This document shows, one piece after another, positions 36,726 to 48,236 of a stretch of 64,000 bases of DNA. Each line of letters begins with the position of its first letter. Positions within the stretch are counted from its first letter, which is position 1. The notes under the pieces are model-generated. The model was given only the letters and a program-made list of their open reading frames with translations, ran no database searches and was not told where the DNA came from. Location of the stretch: contig JACVVK020000311.1 in NCBI GenBank assembly GCA_018292915.2, positions 358,501 through 422,500 on the forward strand, written 5' to 3'. The translations under genes were made by a program, and so were the position numbers. Origin of the DNA: Batillaria attramentaria. Lineage: Eukaryota > Mollusca > Gastropoda > Batillariidae.

Positions 36726-37639
36726 AGACTTGAATCATGAATAAGACTTAACCTGTAGCGCCGGAGGCGCGGCCGAAGTGGTTATTCAGTCCTCTGACAC
36801 TACATTTAAATTTAGAGAATGTCTGAGTAAAGAATGCGTGCGGAATTAGTGTTGGCGCATTGTACAGGCCGCTGAGCGACGCCCGAACACACACAGACAC
36901 ACACACACACACATACACAGACTCGCTTCCGTGCACACGCCACAAAGAACGAAAACATGCAGCACTCCCTTTCATACGCACTGCAGGCTGACATGCAAAC
37001 CATAACAAAGAGGAGTCGGAAGTTTCTGTTCTTATTATTAAACAAAATTTGGAAAAATAAAGGGAGGTAGACTCTAAAATTTGGAACACGGGGCCTAAAA
37101 CGAACAATCAGGTTCGTGTGGCGATGGCTTAATTAAACAAACAAAGAGAAAAAAATATAATCACACAGAGTACAACACGAGTACAAACGGACAGGCAAAC
37201 AGACGGACTGACAAACCAACAAACTATACACAACTACAAATCTGACTAAATAAAAATAGCTCCTACAAACACTACACCTTCTCACTTACAGAAACCCAAA
37301 TTTACCAATAAACCCTTTATCAAGCCGTTCTTTCCAAAATACAATACTAACCCAACTTTTCGTAATCCAGTCAAAAATCCACACTGGTAATCCACACTAA
37401 TAACACTGATTAATAATCCACTGGCAGGGGCGCCGGAAGATGTTGGGGGTGAGGGGGGGGGCAGAATCTCAGATGGGGGAAACGCCAGAGCCAGTGAAAG
37501 GAAGGACGTTGCCCGGAGAAATTGAAAAGCGGGGGGGGGGGGGGGGGGGGAGTTATTATCAGACGACTTTCTGCCAAGTCGTTTTGGTGTTTCATACAAC
37601 GGCTAAACTGAATTGTCATTTGTTTTCTACGTTTTCTTT
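36726..37639. other. Intergenic, no gene seen
   Basis: A short CA run at 36891-36911 and a G run at 37531-37550. Nothing else recognisable. Confidence 0.6.
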
Positions 37640-37846
37640 TTTGTAACCGGGTGTTCGAGAAATTAGCATGAAGGTGCAGCGTCTCCCGCATGTCCTAGGT
37701 TTATATAGCCCCGTAGACCAGTTTGCATCCTTTGTCCAACGTTACATTTTTCGTTTTTTTCATGTAGTGCAGGCACACTCAGCCGCGAATTAGTCTTTGT
37801 GGCTTGCGCGGCTTTAAGCCCTAAAAACTCACTCACTCACTCACTC
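37640..37846 (+). mobile_element. Hairpin-tail retroelement copy
   Basis: TCGAGAAATTAGCATGAAGG at the left and, at 37782, GCCGCGAATTAGTCTTTGT, then GCTTGCGCGGC and an ACTC repeat. The whole stretch matches 46951-47115 on the other strand with an internal gap, so it is a dispersed element of about 170-200 bp. Confidence 0.75.
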
Positions 37847-39621
37847 TGTTGGGTGGGATGAGGGAGAGAGCAGGAAGAGGGGTAGGGGGAGGGGGGGGGG
37901 GTAGTCACCATAGTTGCCATAGTCACCTAATTTTCCAGGGGGGGGGGGGGGGGCAAAAAGATACTCTTGCCCCCCCTGCTTGGTACTCCCGCTGATGGAA
38001 CTGAAGCGACTAACAATCAAACTGATGGGGCTGCTGGAGACCAGTGGAGACACCGGTGGCCCGAAGAGGCGAGCACTGGCGGCACAGAGGTATCCAAACA
38101 AAAACGGTCGGCTGTCTGCTAATACTTATTTTAGTGGAGCTTTTATACATTTTGCCCTCCTCTGCCTGTGCACGTGTGGGGTTACTCGGGGTCAGCCCGC
38201 TGTCAATCAAAGAAGCGACCAAAAACAATGCTGACTAAATCATCCAAAATGTGCACGTCGGCAACTTTTCCCTCTTTCTCTCTATTATTACAGACACATA
38301 AACTTACAAATAAAATCATACACAAAAAAACATTAAAAAAATACAACTTCTTTACACCCCCACTCAAGCACGTGCATGTCGCACATCTAAGAATTGAAAG
38401 CATAGTTTAAAGAAATTCAGTCGCACGTTTCACGACTAGAAAAGGCTTGATGAACCAGACATTTAGCTGTCACACAACAATCGGAAAATGGTATTAATGT
38501 AGCCTTTGCCTTTAATGCTCCACTACCAAACAGTAACTGCTTTGTTTTCACTCGCAGAAAAAAAAGGTTTTTTTGTTTGTTTGATTTTTTAAAAAATAAT
38601 CTCAACAATGACTGGATTGAGGTTTCTAAGTTTCTTTTTTCTGCCCAACACAACCACCTCCCCCCCCCCACCCCTCCCCCCCTCCCATCCCCCCACTCCC
38701 CACCCCTCACTCCACACACACACACGTGCTCAGCCACAGGTCCCCTGTGCATGACCTCGATCAAGATTTTGAATGTGAAATTGACCCGGGTGAAATTTAC
38801 ATTTTAAAGAATTTATTTCCTTGTTCTCATCGTTGTTGGCCTTCAAAAGGTCGCATAAATGTCTGCGTGAAATGTGCTGGGTAGATAGGTGCAAAACTTT
38901 GACAAAACGTTGAAGAGACAGGGTCTTGAGGCAAAACAAACAAACAAACAAAAAACAAAAACCAAACAAACAATTTCCATGCTCAAAATCTCTTTTTAAT
39001 TTCTAGACTAACCGTGACAAGCTTCAGCACTGGTCATTAAATATGCGAAAAGAGTCTATGAAACATTATTAAGTCAGCGAGCATGGTGGTTTAATGATAT
39101 AACACAATATCGAAGGAACATTTACAGAAAAACTTACATGCAGAATAAAGTCAGCCAACCCCAACTCTGAATTGACGTTATTTTCACAATGTTAGGGTAA
39201 CGCACTTATGTGTGTAAAAGAAAAAAATGTTCATGAACTAACTACTGTTGGGAAAAAAGGAGCCAATGAAGAAAGGATGCTCGACAAAACAAAAAACAAA
39301 ACAAAACAAAACAAAAGTCTGAGGCATCCTGCATGCAACTGAGGCTAAAAAAAAAACAAAAAAAAAAAACACCAATGTTAGGGTACTTTTTTCATCGTGT
39401 ATATAACGTACATTTGTTTGTCTCAATTTTGCAGGGGATGGGGAGGGGATGATGGGGTAGAGGGAGAGGATTTTCTCGGGGGGAGGGGATGGGGTGGGGG
39501 GGGGGGGAGGGAGGGAGAACCCTCAATTTACACGTGACAAGCAAGTCAGGAAAGACTGGAAGAAATTAAGTAGCGTGAAGAATTTCGCACTGGTGAATTC
39601 TACTGAAACAACCAAACGAAC
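37847..39621. other. Intergenic, no gene seen
   Basis: G and C homopolymers (37890-37900, 37938-37953, 38660-38700, 39480-39520), A-rich stretches and no recognisable gene. One helical-looking frame at about 37990-38090 was considered and rejected. Confidence 0.55.
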
Positions 39622-39706
39622 AACGTTCGTTCGTTCGTTCGTTCGTTAGTTAGTTAGTTAGTTAGGGGTATACGCCGCGCAAGCAACAAAGACTATTTCG
39701 CGGCCA
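39622..39706 (-). mobile_element. Hairpin-tail retroelement end with (GTTC)n/(GTTA)n
   Basis: On the minus strand GCCGCGAAATAGTCTTTGTT and GCTTGCGCGGCGTATACC, then TAAC units changing to GAAC units. Confidence 0.75.
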
Positions 39707-40348
39707 TCACCAAACGAACAAAGAGCCCACATGACCTCAGTCTGAGTGGCACCTGACACGTGAATCGGTTCAAGCACTTTAAATCAAGTTTTAATGCTTT
39801 TGCCTGATCCCGGTTCACATGCAAATGACACACCCTTGAAACACGGACAGCATTGTCTGAGATCAGACACTAGGGCAGTGAATCCACGACAATCGACTAT
39901 AATGACATGACCATGCAAATTCGAGTAAAGACACTAAGATCTTGTAATCGTGAACTTTCCACACCTCGGTCTCTATGCATATTAGACTGTAAAAGAAGCT
40001 TCATAGAGTTTAACGGTTCTTGTTTGTTTGTTTGTTTGTTTGGGTTTTTTGTTGTTGCTTTGTTTGTTTGTTTGCTTGTTGTTGTTGGTTTTTTTTTTTT
40101 TTTGGCTTGTTTTTTTTTATTATTTTATTTTATCTGTACGGCCGGCCGGTGGTGAAGATCACACTTTCCGTGCATTGTCTTCTCCACACATTAACTGTGC
40201 TCCCTTCATTTTTCCCATTTTTGTATTTTTGTATTTTTTTTTATTGTGCAAAAGAAATAGTTGATACTATATTTTCTGTCATTTTACTTAAATGTTTGTC
40301 CAGAAGGTACTTGCCGTTTGGTTATATTGCCATCAGTTTGTTTCGAGA

Positions 40349-40466
<118 letters not shown>

Positions 40467-40539
40467 ATGAACTTGAAGAAAATTTCAACATACAGAAAAA
40501 GGCCCTAGCCCCCTCCCCCTCCTCAAAAACAAAAAACTA

Positions 40540-41500
40540 ACAAACTAAAGCCTGCTCTTAACTGGGCACTGCCGAGCGCCACAGTGTTGTCCGCAGTTGT
40601 GACACAGTTGTGATTTTGGGCGTTTCCGCTGCTGTGACGTCATCACAGCAATCTTCGGTTTCCACAAGAGACTGCGGTTTCCACAACAGAATCTGATTGG
40701 CTGTCCTATGTCACTCGGCGCGCAAATATGGCGGACAGTGTTTCCTCTTTTGCATTGTCACCTGAACAGACTTCAGTGTTTACAGATCTTTTCGGAGGAC
40801 ACAAATTGTCTTAGGGATGTCACGGATAAGCACTAAGAGGCCGGGCGGTTTGCCTCCGAGCTCTGCTAGCCATTGCGGACGCCGGTTATGGGCGTAGGAT
40901 GGTATCGCATCGTGATCGTGTGATCGTACGCTCTACTCCCTAGCAATGTTCCAGCAGTGTGTTCTGGCTAAAGGATTTACGTCACGATATGACGCGAAAA
41001 GCCACTAAAGAATAATTTACGTCGCCACATGACGCGGTTCGACTTCCTTCGGGAATGGGGACGGACCTTTGCCAGTCGCTTCATGTGAAATTGTTGATCT
41101 ATTGCTGCGTTTTATCCACGATCGGTCGTGTTTGTGACTAGCGTAAGTCTTGTTCCAGTTCTCTACTAAGACGGACTTCGAAACGGCCGACCTGCTGACT
41201 TCTCAAGGTCTGTCAACAAAGCGAAGTAGTTGTGTAGTTAAGAGACACCGTGATCGCAACGACTGTGCTGTGACAACACTGTGGCGCTCCGCAGCGCCCA
41301 GTTACAAGCAGGCTTGACCAAAACAACAACAAACAAAGAACAAAACAACTACAAACAACAACAAAAACAACAACATCATCAACAACAACAACAAGAAAAC
41401 GTCTGTTGTGAAGACCTTTAACAAAAACCACATGCCGTGAAGACCTTTAAAACAAATCACCCTGCAGAGAGGACCTCCAGCAAACCAGCCTCAGTTTCAG
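40540..41500. promoter_or_regulatory. Possible promoter-like stretch
   Basis: Less repetitive and visibly richer in CpG than its neighbours. It contains GCGCAAATATGGCGGACAG (YY1-like ATGGCGG) at about 40720 and two similar blocks with TTTACGTC and ATGACGCG (40970-40990 and 41015-41037), where ACGTCA-type sequences resemble CRE half-sites. No open frame or transcript evidence, so this is a weak inference. Confidence 0.25.
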
Positions 41501-41504
41501 CGTG

Positions 41505-41833
41505 ATCGATTCTGTTTTTTTATTTTGTTTTTTTTACGATTTTTTTTAACGATTGCGGTAACATACATTAACATGAAAGCGTCATTACCCAGTACTCTCG
41601 TACTCATAACCGGGACCAGGAAGATGTCCTCCTCCGATTACACTGAGAGAGTGTGAGTCACAAATTACTGGATCGATTCTGTTTTGTTTTATTTTTTATT
41701 TTTTTTTTACGATTGCGTTGTAACTTTACGGTAACATACATTAACATGAAAGCGTCATTACCCAGTACTCTCGTACTCATGACCGGGACCAGGAAGATGT
41801 CCTCCTCCGATTACACTGAGTCACAAATTACTG
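41505..41833. repeat. Tandem duplication of about 165 bp
   Basis: Copies 41505-41670 and 41671-41833, each running from GATCGATTCTGTTTT to CACAAATTACTG. They share ACATACATTAACATGAAAGC and CCAGTACTCTCGTACTCAT; differences are mainly in T-rich runs. Confidence 0.92.
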
Positions 41834-42024
41834 GATGTGTGCTAAAGACGCATGTGAAGTGTTTGTGTCGTCGGCTTCACGGGGCGTGAACGAAGTGAGC
41901 AGAACTTCCTCGTTGTCAGTCTGCACGCTTTGGCTACACATATGAGGCATGAAACACTATAGCGACCACATGAGTACATAGCCTGCAAAGACTAACAACA
42001 CAGGGGCTAAACAAGATGGCCGCG

Positions 42025-42200
42025 GACAAACGAAGTGCCACTCTCGAATCAAAAGACGATACTTTTTTTTTTATTTTTTTTATTTTTATTGGCACTTCGT
42101 TTGTCGAAAGAGTGGCACTCAATTTTTTTTTTCGTTTGTTCGAATTTGGTGCTCCGTTTGTCCCCTTTTAAATTGAGGTGGCACTTCGTTTGTCGGTTTT
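42025..42200. repeat. Cluster of GGCACTTCGTTTGTC motifs
   Basis: The motif occurs inverted at about 42026-42040, then forward at about 42091 and 42180, with a variant at about 42150. T-rich spacers separate them. The first pair forms a foldback. Confidence 0.7.
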
Positions 42201-42364
42201 TCGTTCCGACACAAAATTAGGAACTGTTGATCAAGCAGGACACACCGCGCCACACGTTCCCGTGTATACTCAGATTTAAGAAAATGTTTTTATTTGAGAG
42301 GAATTGTCGTGAAAGCTTTTGGATCGAGAGTGTCACTTGGTTTGTGCGTGGTCATCTTGTTCAG

Positions 42365-42440
42365 TCCCGGTGAGCGAAGGATACAGAATATATACAGAAT
42401 ACTTCATTAATCTCCGAAAGGGAAATAGCTTTTCTGTCCC
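42365..42440 (-). mobile_element. Non-LTR retroelement 3' tail, minus strand
   Basis: GGATACAGAATATATACAG and AATACTTCATTAATCTCC, GGGAAATAGC, TCTGTCCCGCATAAGC: similar to the insertion at 50567 in copy 1 of the triplicated segment. Confidence 0.55.
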
Positions 42441-42897
42441 GCATAAGCAACAAACATTATTCATAAATAACACTACCCCCTCAAAAAAAAAAATAAATAA
42501 ATAAATAAATAAAACAAACGACCAGGGCCCGAATGTAAAAGTCGAGGTTAATTTAACCCAAGGCTACGGACCTAACCCAGACTAGGACAAAGAAACCAAA
42601 AATCAAAATTGTATAAAAAGGAGGCGAAGAAAGGAAGAACTAAATCCTATAACGGCTTAGGCATCTTGCTGGAATGGACCCGCTTCCTGATTTAAAACAA
42701 AGAACAATAGATAATTTAACCCTAGAGCTAGTTTAGTTCGAGATTAGACTCTAACCCGGGGCTAAACTCCCTAACCTCGACTTCTACATGCGGAGCCAGT
42801 AAAATGACTTAAAATCAAGACATCTGACCGTGTAACACTATCACATACATGCATTTTAATATCACATTCATCAGCTGGAATACGCACACTCACTCTA

Positions 42898-42900
<3 letters not shown>

Positions 42901-42945
<45 letters not shown>
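42901..42945. repeat. (TC)n microsatellite
   Basis: About 45 bases of TC abutting a SINE head. Confidence 0.97.
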
Positions 42946-42946
<1 letters not shown>

Positions 42947-42948
<2 letters not shown>

Positions 42949-43122
42949 GAAGCCGGGATAGCCAAATGGTAGATCTTTGGACTTTCAATGCTCGGGTCGT
43001 GAGTTCGAATCCCGGCATGGGCCAGATTATTTGTGTCGGTCTTTTTCTCGTTGTCCCGTCTTTGATATCACCCATACGTGGTGGAAAAGGACGTTAAACT
43101 CCCAAACACCCACCCACCACCT
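42947..43122 (+). mobile_element. tRNA-derived SINE, family A
   Basis: GGGAAGCCGGGATAGCC head, A-box-like CCAAATGGTAG, B-box GAGTTCGAATCCC and GTGGTGGAAAAGGACGTTAA, ending in ACCC and a TC/C repeat. Confidence 0.87.
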
Positions 43123-44050
43123 CTCTCTCTCTCTCTCTCTTCCCCCCCCCCCCTCTCTCTCTCTCTGGCACGCGCCAGTCATGGGCCAAAAGCCTAACTG
43201 GAATAAAAAAAATTGTCATTGTCATTGTCTGGCACGCGCGACCGTTATCAGTGCTTGAGTTTGCAGCTGTGATAGCTATCGGCAGAAGTGATCTAGCATT
43301 ATCTTGAAATTGTTGCTGTAGATACTCTGAACCTACCACTACGTACTTTCGTCAAGCCTTCCCTGTCCGGTTTGAGTTTGAGTGTTCCGAGTAAGAGGTC
43401 AGCAAGACCACAAACACACACTAGTTAAACACCATAGTTCATTTTTAAACTTTTTTTTTTCTTGTATCAGCCATGATTATGCTCCATGCCAGACAAAGTT
43501 ATGACACTTCGGTAAAGAATGATAGCACCTTTGATCTGGATGCAGTCGTTGTAGGCTTGATCGGAGTTACTGTGATTCTGTCTCGTTATGCAGGAACACG
43601 CCTATTCAGTCACGTCCGCACGTTTATAGTACCTCTGATATCTTTATTCCATCCGCCTAGTGCAAGTTTAACCCCCGCCATATATTTTCGTTTCTCAAGA
43701 GGACAAAGTGCACGCTGCGTGTGCACTGTGCTTCCTTTGTTCTCCCCCCCCCAAAAAAAAAAAAAAAAAAAAAACAACATGAACGACACTCGATCTTTGG
43801 CTTTAACACCTGCGTCTTTCCTAGCAATCCTTCGTCGACTTCTGCTGCCCCCTTCCCCTCCTCCCTCCCTCCTGCCCCTTCTCCTCCTAGCCTCCCTCCC
43901 CTTTGTCCACACCTATCTCTTACCTTCCTTTTATCCCCCCCTCCCTTCCCGTATCTACCACCACCACCACCACCTCTCTTCTATGACAATCCTTTTCCCA
44001 GGTACTTCCTATACGTTCTTGCGTTCAGTTAATGACGCACGCGTCTTTAC
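43123..44050. other. Intergenic, no gene seen
   Basis: TC/C runs at 43123-43166, a C/A run at 43745-43773 and pyrimidine-rich DNA to about 43980. The open frames here are low complexity. Confidence 0.6.
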
Positions 44051-44055
44051 AGTGT

Positions 44056-44450
44056 ACTAACGTGTCAGCAACAGTTTTTGCAGTGCTGTAACGTGTCAGT
44101 AGCAGTCTTTACAGTGAACTAACGTGTCGGCAACAGTCTTTGCAGTGCAGTTACGTGTCAGTAACAGTCTTTACAGTGTACTAACGTGTCAGCAACAGTC
44201 TTTGCAGTGCTGTAACGTGTCAGTAACAGTCTTTACAGTGTACTAACGTGTCAGCAACAGTCTTTGCAGTGCAGTAACGTGTCAGTAACAGTCTTTACAG
44301 TGTACTAACGTGTCAGCAACTGTCTTTGCAGTGCAGTAACGTGTCAGTAACAGTCTTTGCAGCGCAGTAACGTGTCAGTAACAGTCTTTGCAGCGCAGTA
44401 ACGTGTCAGTAACAGTCTTTACAGCGTTGTAATGTGTCAGTAACAGTCGT
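44056..44450 (+). repeat. 31-bp tandem repeat with 62-bp higher order
   Basis: About 13 units of the form TAACGTGTCAGTAACAGTC, TTTACAGTG and 3 bases. Two unit types alternate: CAGTAACAGTCTTTACAG and CAGCAACAGTCTTTGCAG. This gives a 62-bp higher-order period over most of the array, with homogenised units at the right end. Confidence 0.93.
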
Positions 44451-44653
44451 TTACTGGTTGATAAACGACACCTTGCTTTCAAACCGACAATACGAAATCC
44501 AAGGCGTTTTTTTCTTTCTTTTCTACCACTCAGATTTGCATTAGTAAACACAATCAGAACAATCACACCCCGAGAACAATCGTCACTGACACTTTTGATT
44601 CCAAGTAGAAGTGGAAAAACGACCGTCCCTTTTCTTTTACCTTCGCGATTATA

Positions 44654-45060
44654 GGTATCATAGTCACCCTTAAAAATGCTTCAATCTGGAAACAGTTGCT
44701 ACCATGAACAGACCATTCAAAGGCACAGGAGTTTAAAAAATTTGAATGTCTCCTTTCGGCTCAGACCTCACTGGAGTAATACACGTCTACGTTTTCTTTA
44801 CGCCAGAGAGCCAGTTCACACAAATCCGCTTGCGTCACTTTTGCTCGACCTCTGTGGAAAAAGTCCCAGCTTCACTGGCAGCTTGCCTCTTCTTGCGACC
44901 GCCTGGCATGCACTTTGACCTACATAACACAAACATCACGAAAATCACGCTTTTTCATGACAACAAAAAAATCACTACAGACTAACACACTCGCCAGACA
45001 GGGTACCTCAAATTAACACCAAACACGACCCGGCCACGCTCAATTTGTGTCCTTACGCCT
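44654..45060. repeat. Dispersed repeat I, second copy
   Basis: Partner of 23866-24292, collinear over its length with scattered substitutions and small indels. Confidence 0.8.
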
Positions 45061-45349
45061 GCAAAGGGTAGCACCGTTGGAGAATGAGGAACTTTTGTTT
45101 GACGGTTCAGGTCAGAACAGAGAGAAGAGCGCCATGCAAAAAGCCTGAGCACACACAAACACAGCAACGCATCCTGGTAGTTAACGAAACTAGTCACATG
45201 CGTTTCGTCACTAACCACGCGGTACAATAGAGGCGGCGGCATGATGGGGGCTGGGGCAGCGGGGGGGGGGGGGGGGGGGGTTGAACTTCTCCCCCCCCCC
45301 TTGACACACACACACACGAACACATACACACCCGGATGCAAAAGCCAAA

Positions 45350-45659
45350 CCGCCGCAGTCGTGTCACGGGATCACTGTGGGGTGTGGTTATGTAGCAACG
45401 GCCCTCCTTAGCGACACGACAAGTATTTTAGGGCAGTTGCAAGCTGCGCAAGGTCCCACAGACACCGACAGCCGCGCGCGAGCACTAACAAGCCACTGAT
45501 ACCCACTATCACACAGCCCTGCAGCCTGCATCGCACACTGTCATTCCCACACACTCACACACACTCACTAACGCGGACGTGGACTGAGCTGAAACACCAG
45601 GAAGGACGCGGACTGCATCAGAGACAAGCCGGAAAGGCGTGCCGTGGAAACTTTGTACA
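45350..45659 (+). promoter_or_regulatory. Possible non-coding first exon and promoter
   Basis: CpG-containing, non-repetitive DNA (GCCGCGCGCGAGC, AACGCGGACGTGG) ends at a near-perfect donor GTAAGTAT at 45660. This is what a 5' UTR exon looks like. No coding exon follows that can be tied to it in the window. Confidence 0.25.
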
Positions 45660-46002
45660 GTAAGTATCATTTAACTAATTATCAGCTAATTGTAACGTAC
45701 AAGTTGAAATGGGGCAACTTATTTTTTGTCTGTGGAAAAGGAATAAAGCTTGTAAAGTCCGAGGGCCGTGACATCTGTTTATGTCACAATTATTTTCCAT
45801 TTTCAAAAGAGAATTTCATGAAGATTTTGTCGTCCGTAATATTTGGTGTTCCTTTCAAAATATTTTTGGTGTTGTTGAAAAGTCGCTTATGTACTACTAT
45901 GGGTGAAGAGAGAAAAAGATCTTGCTTGGGTCACCTGGAAAAAAAATTAGGCTAAGCGGCTTTTTCTTCTTCTTTTTTTCTTTTTTTTTTTCATCCATGG
46001 CG

Positions 46003-46126
46003 CATAGGGTCGTGAGTTCGAAAATCCTGGGGCCACGTATTTGTGCTGGCCTTTTTCTCGTTGCCCCGTCTTTGGTATCACCACTACGTGGTAGAAAAGA
46101 ACATTACACTCCCAAACACCCCACCT
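46003..46126 (+). mobile_element. tRNA-derived SINE, family A, 5'-truncated
   Basis: GGGTCGTGAGTTCGAAAATC, GGGGCCACGTATTTGTGCTG, then CACTACGTGGTAGAAAAG and CCCAAACACCCC. Confidence 0.8.
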
Positions 46127-46256
46127 TGGGAGTCCTAACTCTTCGAAGTCCCAACTTTAACAAATAGTATTGAAATTAGTAGGTGGATCTCGTTGTAATA
46201 AATTGTTTTGCCATGGAATCTTAGAAAGAATCTTGAAAGAAAACGATGACCTCCAT

Positions 46257-46355
46257 GTGGCGAAAAGAGATAAAGAACTTGCCTACACTGTGGCGAAAAG
46301 AGATAAAGAGCTTGCCTGCACTGTGGGGAAAAGAGATAAAGAGCTTGCCTGCACT
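46257..46355 (+). repeat. 33-bp tandem repeat, three units
   Basis: Units at 46257, 46290 and 46323 built on GAAAAGAGATAAAGAGCTTG. The period is a multiple of three, so the frame 46170-46379 repeats VAKRDKELACT three times. The 69-codon frame has no other support. Confidence 0.9.
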
Positions 46356-46882
46356 GTTTTGCTTTATCTCTATACTTGACTCTGTTCATTGTTGACGTAT
46401 ATATTATATAAATGTGCGCCAAACGCCCCCCCCCCGCCCCGCCAAAAAATAAATAAATAAATAAATAAATAATTTAAAAAAATCACAAAATGTTCTAGAA
46501 AACGTGCTTCACACATTCGTCACTGTACCTAAATCGAAGCTGTTTCGATTAGTCACGAGTGAGGAGGTTTGCTTGAGATAATTGACTCTTCTTTCTCATA
46601 ATCATGTGCATATTTCTTTCCGTGTTGGCGTGTCGTTTGAAAAAGCCCGTTCTCGGGAGCTGCTGAATTTTACAGTTCAACACTGGTATCAGGTTCGATG
46701 TCAATATCATTTGGTTTCCGCGTCAAAAATAAACGGAGTTATAAGTCATACTGTTGTGACTGTGGGTCAAGCAAGGAAAGATTTACCATTCATGTCGTGG
46801 TCCCTTTTTAAAAAGATTTTTTGTACCGGACATTATTTGTTTATTAATGAGAGCAGTCTCCCATACCACCACCACCACCACC

Positions 46883-46950
<68 letters not shown>
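46883..46950. repeat. (GA)n microsatellite
   Basis: About 66 bases of GA after a CCA run. Confidence 0.97.
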
Positions 46951-46957
<7 letters not shown>

Positions 46958-47115
46958 GGCTTAAAGCCGCGCAAGCCACAAAGACTAATTCGCGGCTGAG
47001 TGTGCGGACACTACATGAAACAAACAAATGTAATGTTGGACAGCTGATGCAAACTGGTCTACGGGCCATGCAGGAGACGCTGCACCTTCATGCTAATTTC
47101 TCGAACTCCCGATTA
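46951..47115 (-). mobile_element. Hairpin-tail retroelement copy
   Basis: The minus strand contains GCCGCGAATTAGTCTTTGTG and GCTTGCGCGGCTTTAAGCCC. The far end (CATGCTAATTTCTCGAAC) matches 37640-37690. Confidence 0.75.
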
Positions 47116-47204
47116 CAAAAAAGCGTAGAAAACAAATAGCAATTGCAACTAGGTAAAACAAAGATAAATACTAAGCGCATATACAGCAAATAATGCAACT
47201 TGTC

Positions 47205-47241
47205 AGAGAAAGATGATGATGATGATGATGAAACGTTTTTT

Positions 47242-47272
<31 letters not shown>
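47205..47272 (-). mobile_element. Retroelement 3' tail, minus strand, with (GA)n
   Basis: GATGATGATGATGATGAAAC and GTTTTTTATTC, the complement of the AATAAAAAACGTTTCATCATC tail seen at 6580, then GA repeat. Confidence 0.6.
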
Positions 47273-47276
<4 letters not shown>

Positions 47277-47894
47277 ATTTGAGAGTTTGAGAGAGTCTTA
47301 AGCATTTAGTAACTGTCGGGGTTTTCACGTTAAAGCCTGTTTGTTCGTAACGCCGCTAAGATTACAAACTGCCGCTTTCTAAGCTGTAAGGCTGTTTACC
47401 AGATAGAAGGAAGTTTCATTTGGCCATCGCGACCGTTTTCGCGACTTTGTGGCTTCCACTATTAGAGAAATACGACTGTCTTCCATGGCCCATTCTTGAA
47501 CAGACTGGGACGCGAAAAAGCTGATAAAAATTAGCAACCAATCAGCGCCGTCTAGCTGGTCCTCAGACGGTCCGCCAACCAAATAACGACGTCTTCTCAG
47601 TACGCGGTACACTTCTAGAACAACTTACCCGCTGACCCGAGTCACCACAATGGTTTCAGATTCGTTACAGCTAAGGCATGGTCACGCATAAATGAGTGGT
47701 TTCCTTAGTCTTGTTTCGCAAACTCCGCTCTTTTCCGGCCTTGTTTTGTGGTGAAACACTTGTGATGTGTCCAGGCTAGCTACTCCGTTCAAAATCTGAT
47801 GTGACTCAACGTCTGTGTCTGGGTGTGGGACTGACTACTTAGCCACACGAACTCAGATGAGCGATAATAATAATAATAATAATAGGGTATGTAA

Positions 47895-47896
<2 letters not shown>
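47273..47896. other. Intergenic, no gene seen
   Basis: Unique-looking DNA with no recognisable frame or repeat apart from an ATA run at 47866-47885. Confidence 0.55.

Positions 47897-47962
<66 letters not shown>
47897..47962. repeat. (GT)n microsatellite
   Basis: About 64 bases of GT. Confidence 0.97.
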
Positions 47963-47964
<2 letters not shown>

Positions 47965-48096
47965 CGTAATTTTTTTTAAACTTAGGAGCCAGATTCTTCG
48001 GTACGAATTATTGGAAACCAGTAATAATAATAATAGTAACAACAACAACAACAACAAATCTAAAATATGTGCGATGTAACATGTATAATTATGTTA

Positions 48097-48236
48097 CAGT
48101 CAAAGCTGGAAATTAGTCATTCTCCGGGAATGCCTGAAATTTCAGTCATTCCCAAGAAAAAGTGAAGAAGGAATTTCTAGGGAATGACTGAACTTTCAGG
48201 CATTCCCGGAGAATGACTAATTTCCAGCTTTGGCTG
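48097..48236. mobile_element. Foldback MITE with CAGTCAAAGCTGG ends
   Basis: A 140-bp near-complete palindrome flanked by TA. The left arm starts CAGTCAAAGCTGGAAATTAG; the complement of the right arm differs at very few positions (CAGCCAAAGCTGG). About 60 bp of each arm pair around a short A-rich loop. TA target and CAGTC ends relate it to the 6734 family. Confidence 0.88.

Noticed and set aside
37990..38095. Leucine/lysine-rich frame (LMELKRLTIKLMGLLETSG) ending at a GTATCC donor-like site
   Set aside because: It looks like a helical exon, but no convincing acceptor precedes it, only G and C homopolymers, and nothing downstream continues it.
43473..44060. 195-codon open frame
   Set aside because: Composition is dominated by Pro/Ser/Leu from pyrimidine-rich DNA, there is a poly(A) run in the middle and no domain or splice context.
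44056..44450. CRISPR-like spaced repeats
   Set aside because: Units are contiguous with no variable spacers, and the context is a eukaryotic nuclear genome.
46582..47139. 185-codon open frame
   Set aside because: It runs through CCA and GA microsatellites and into the complement of a retroelement tail.
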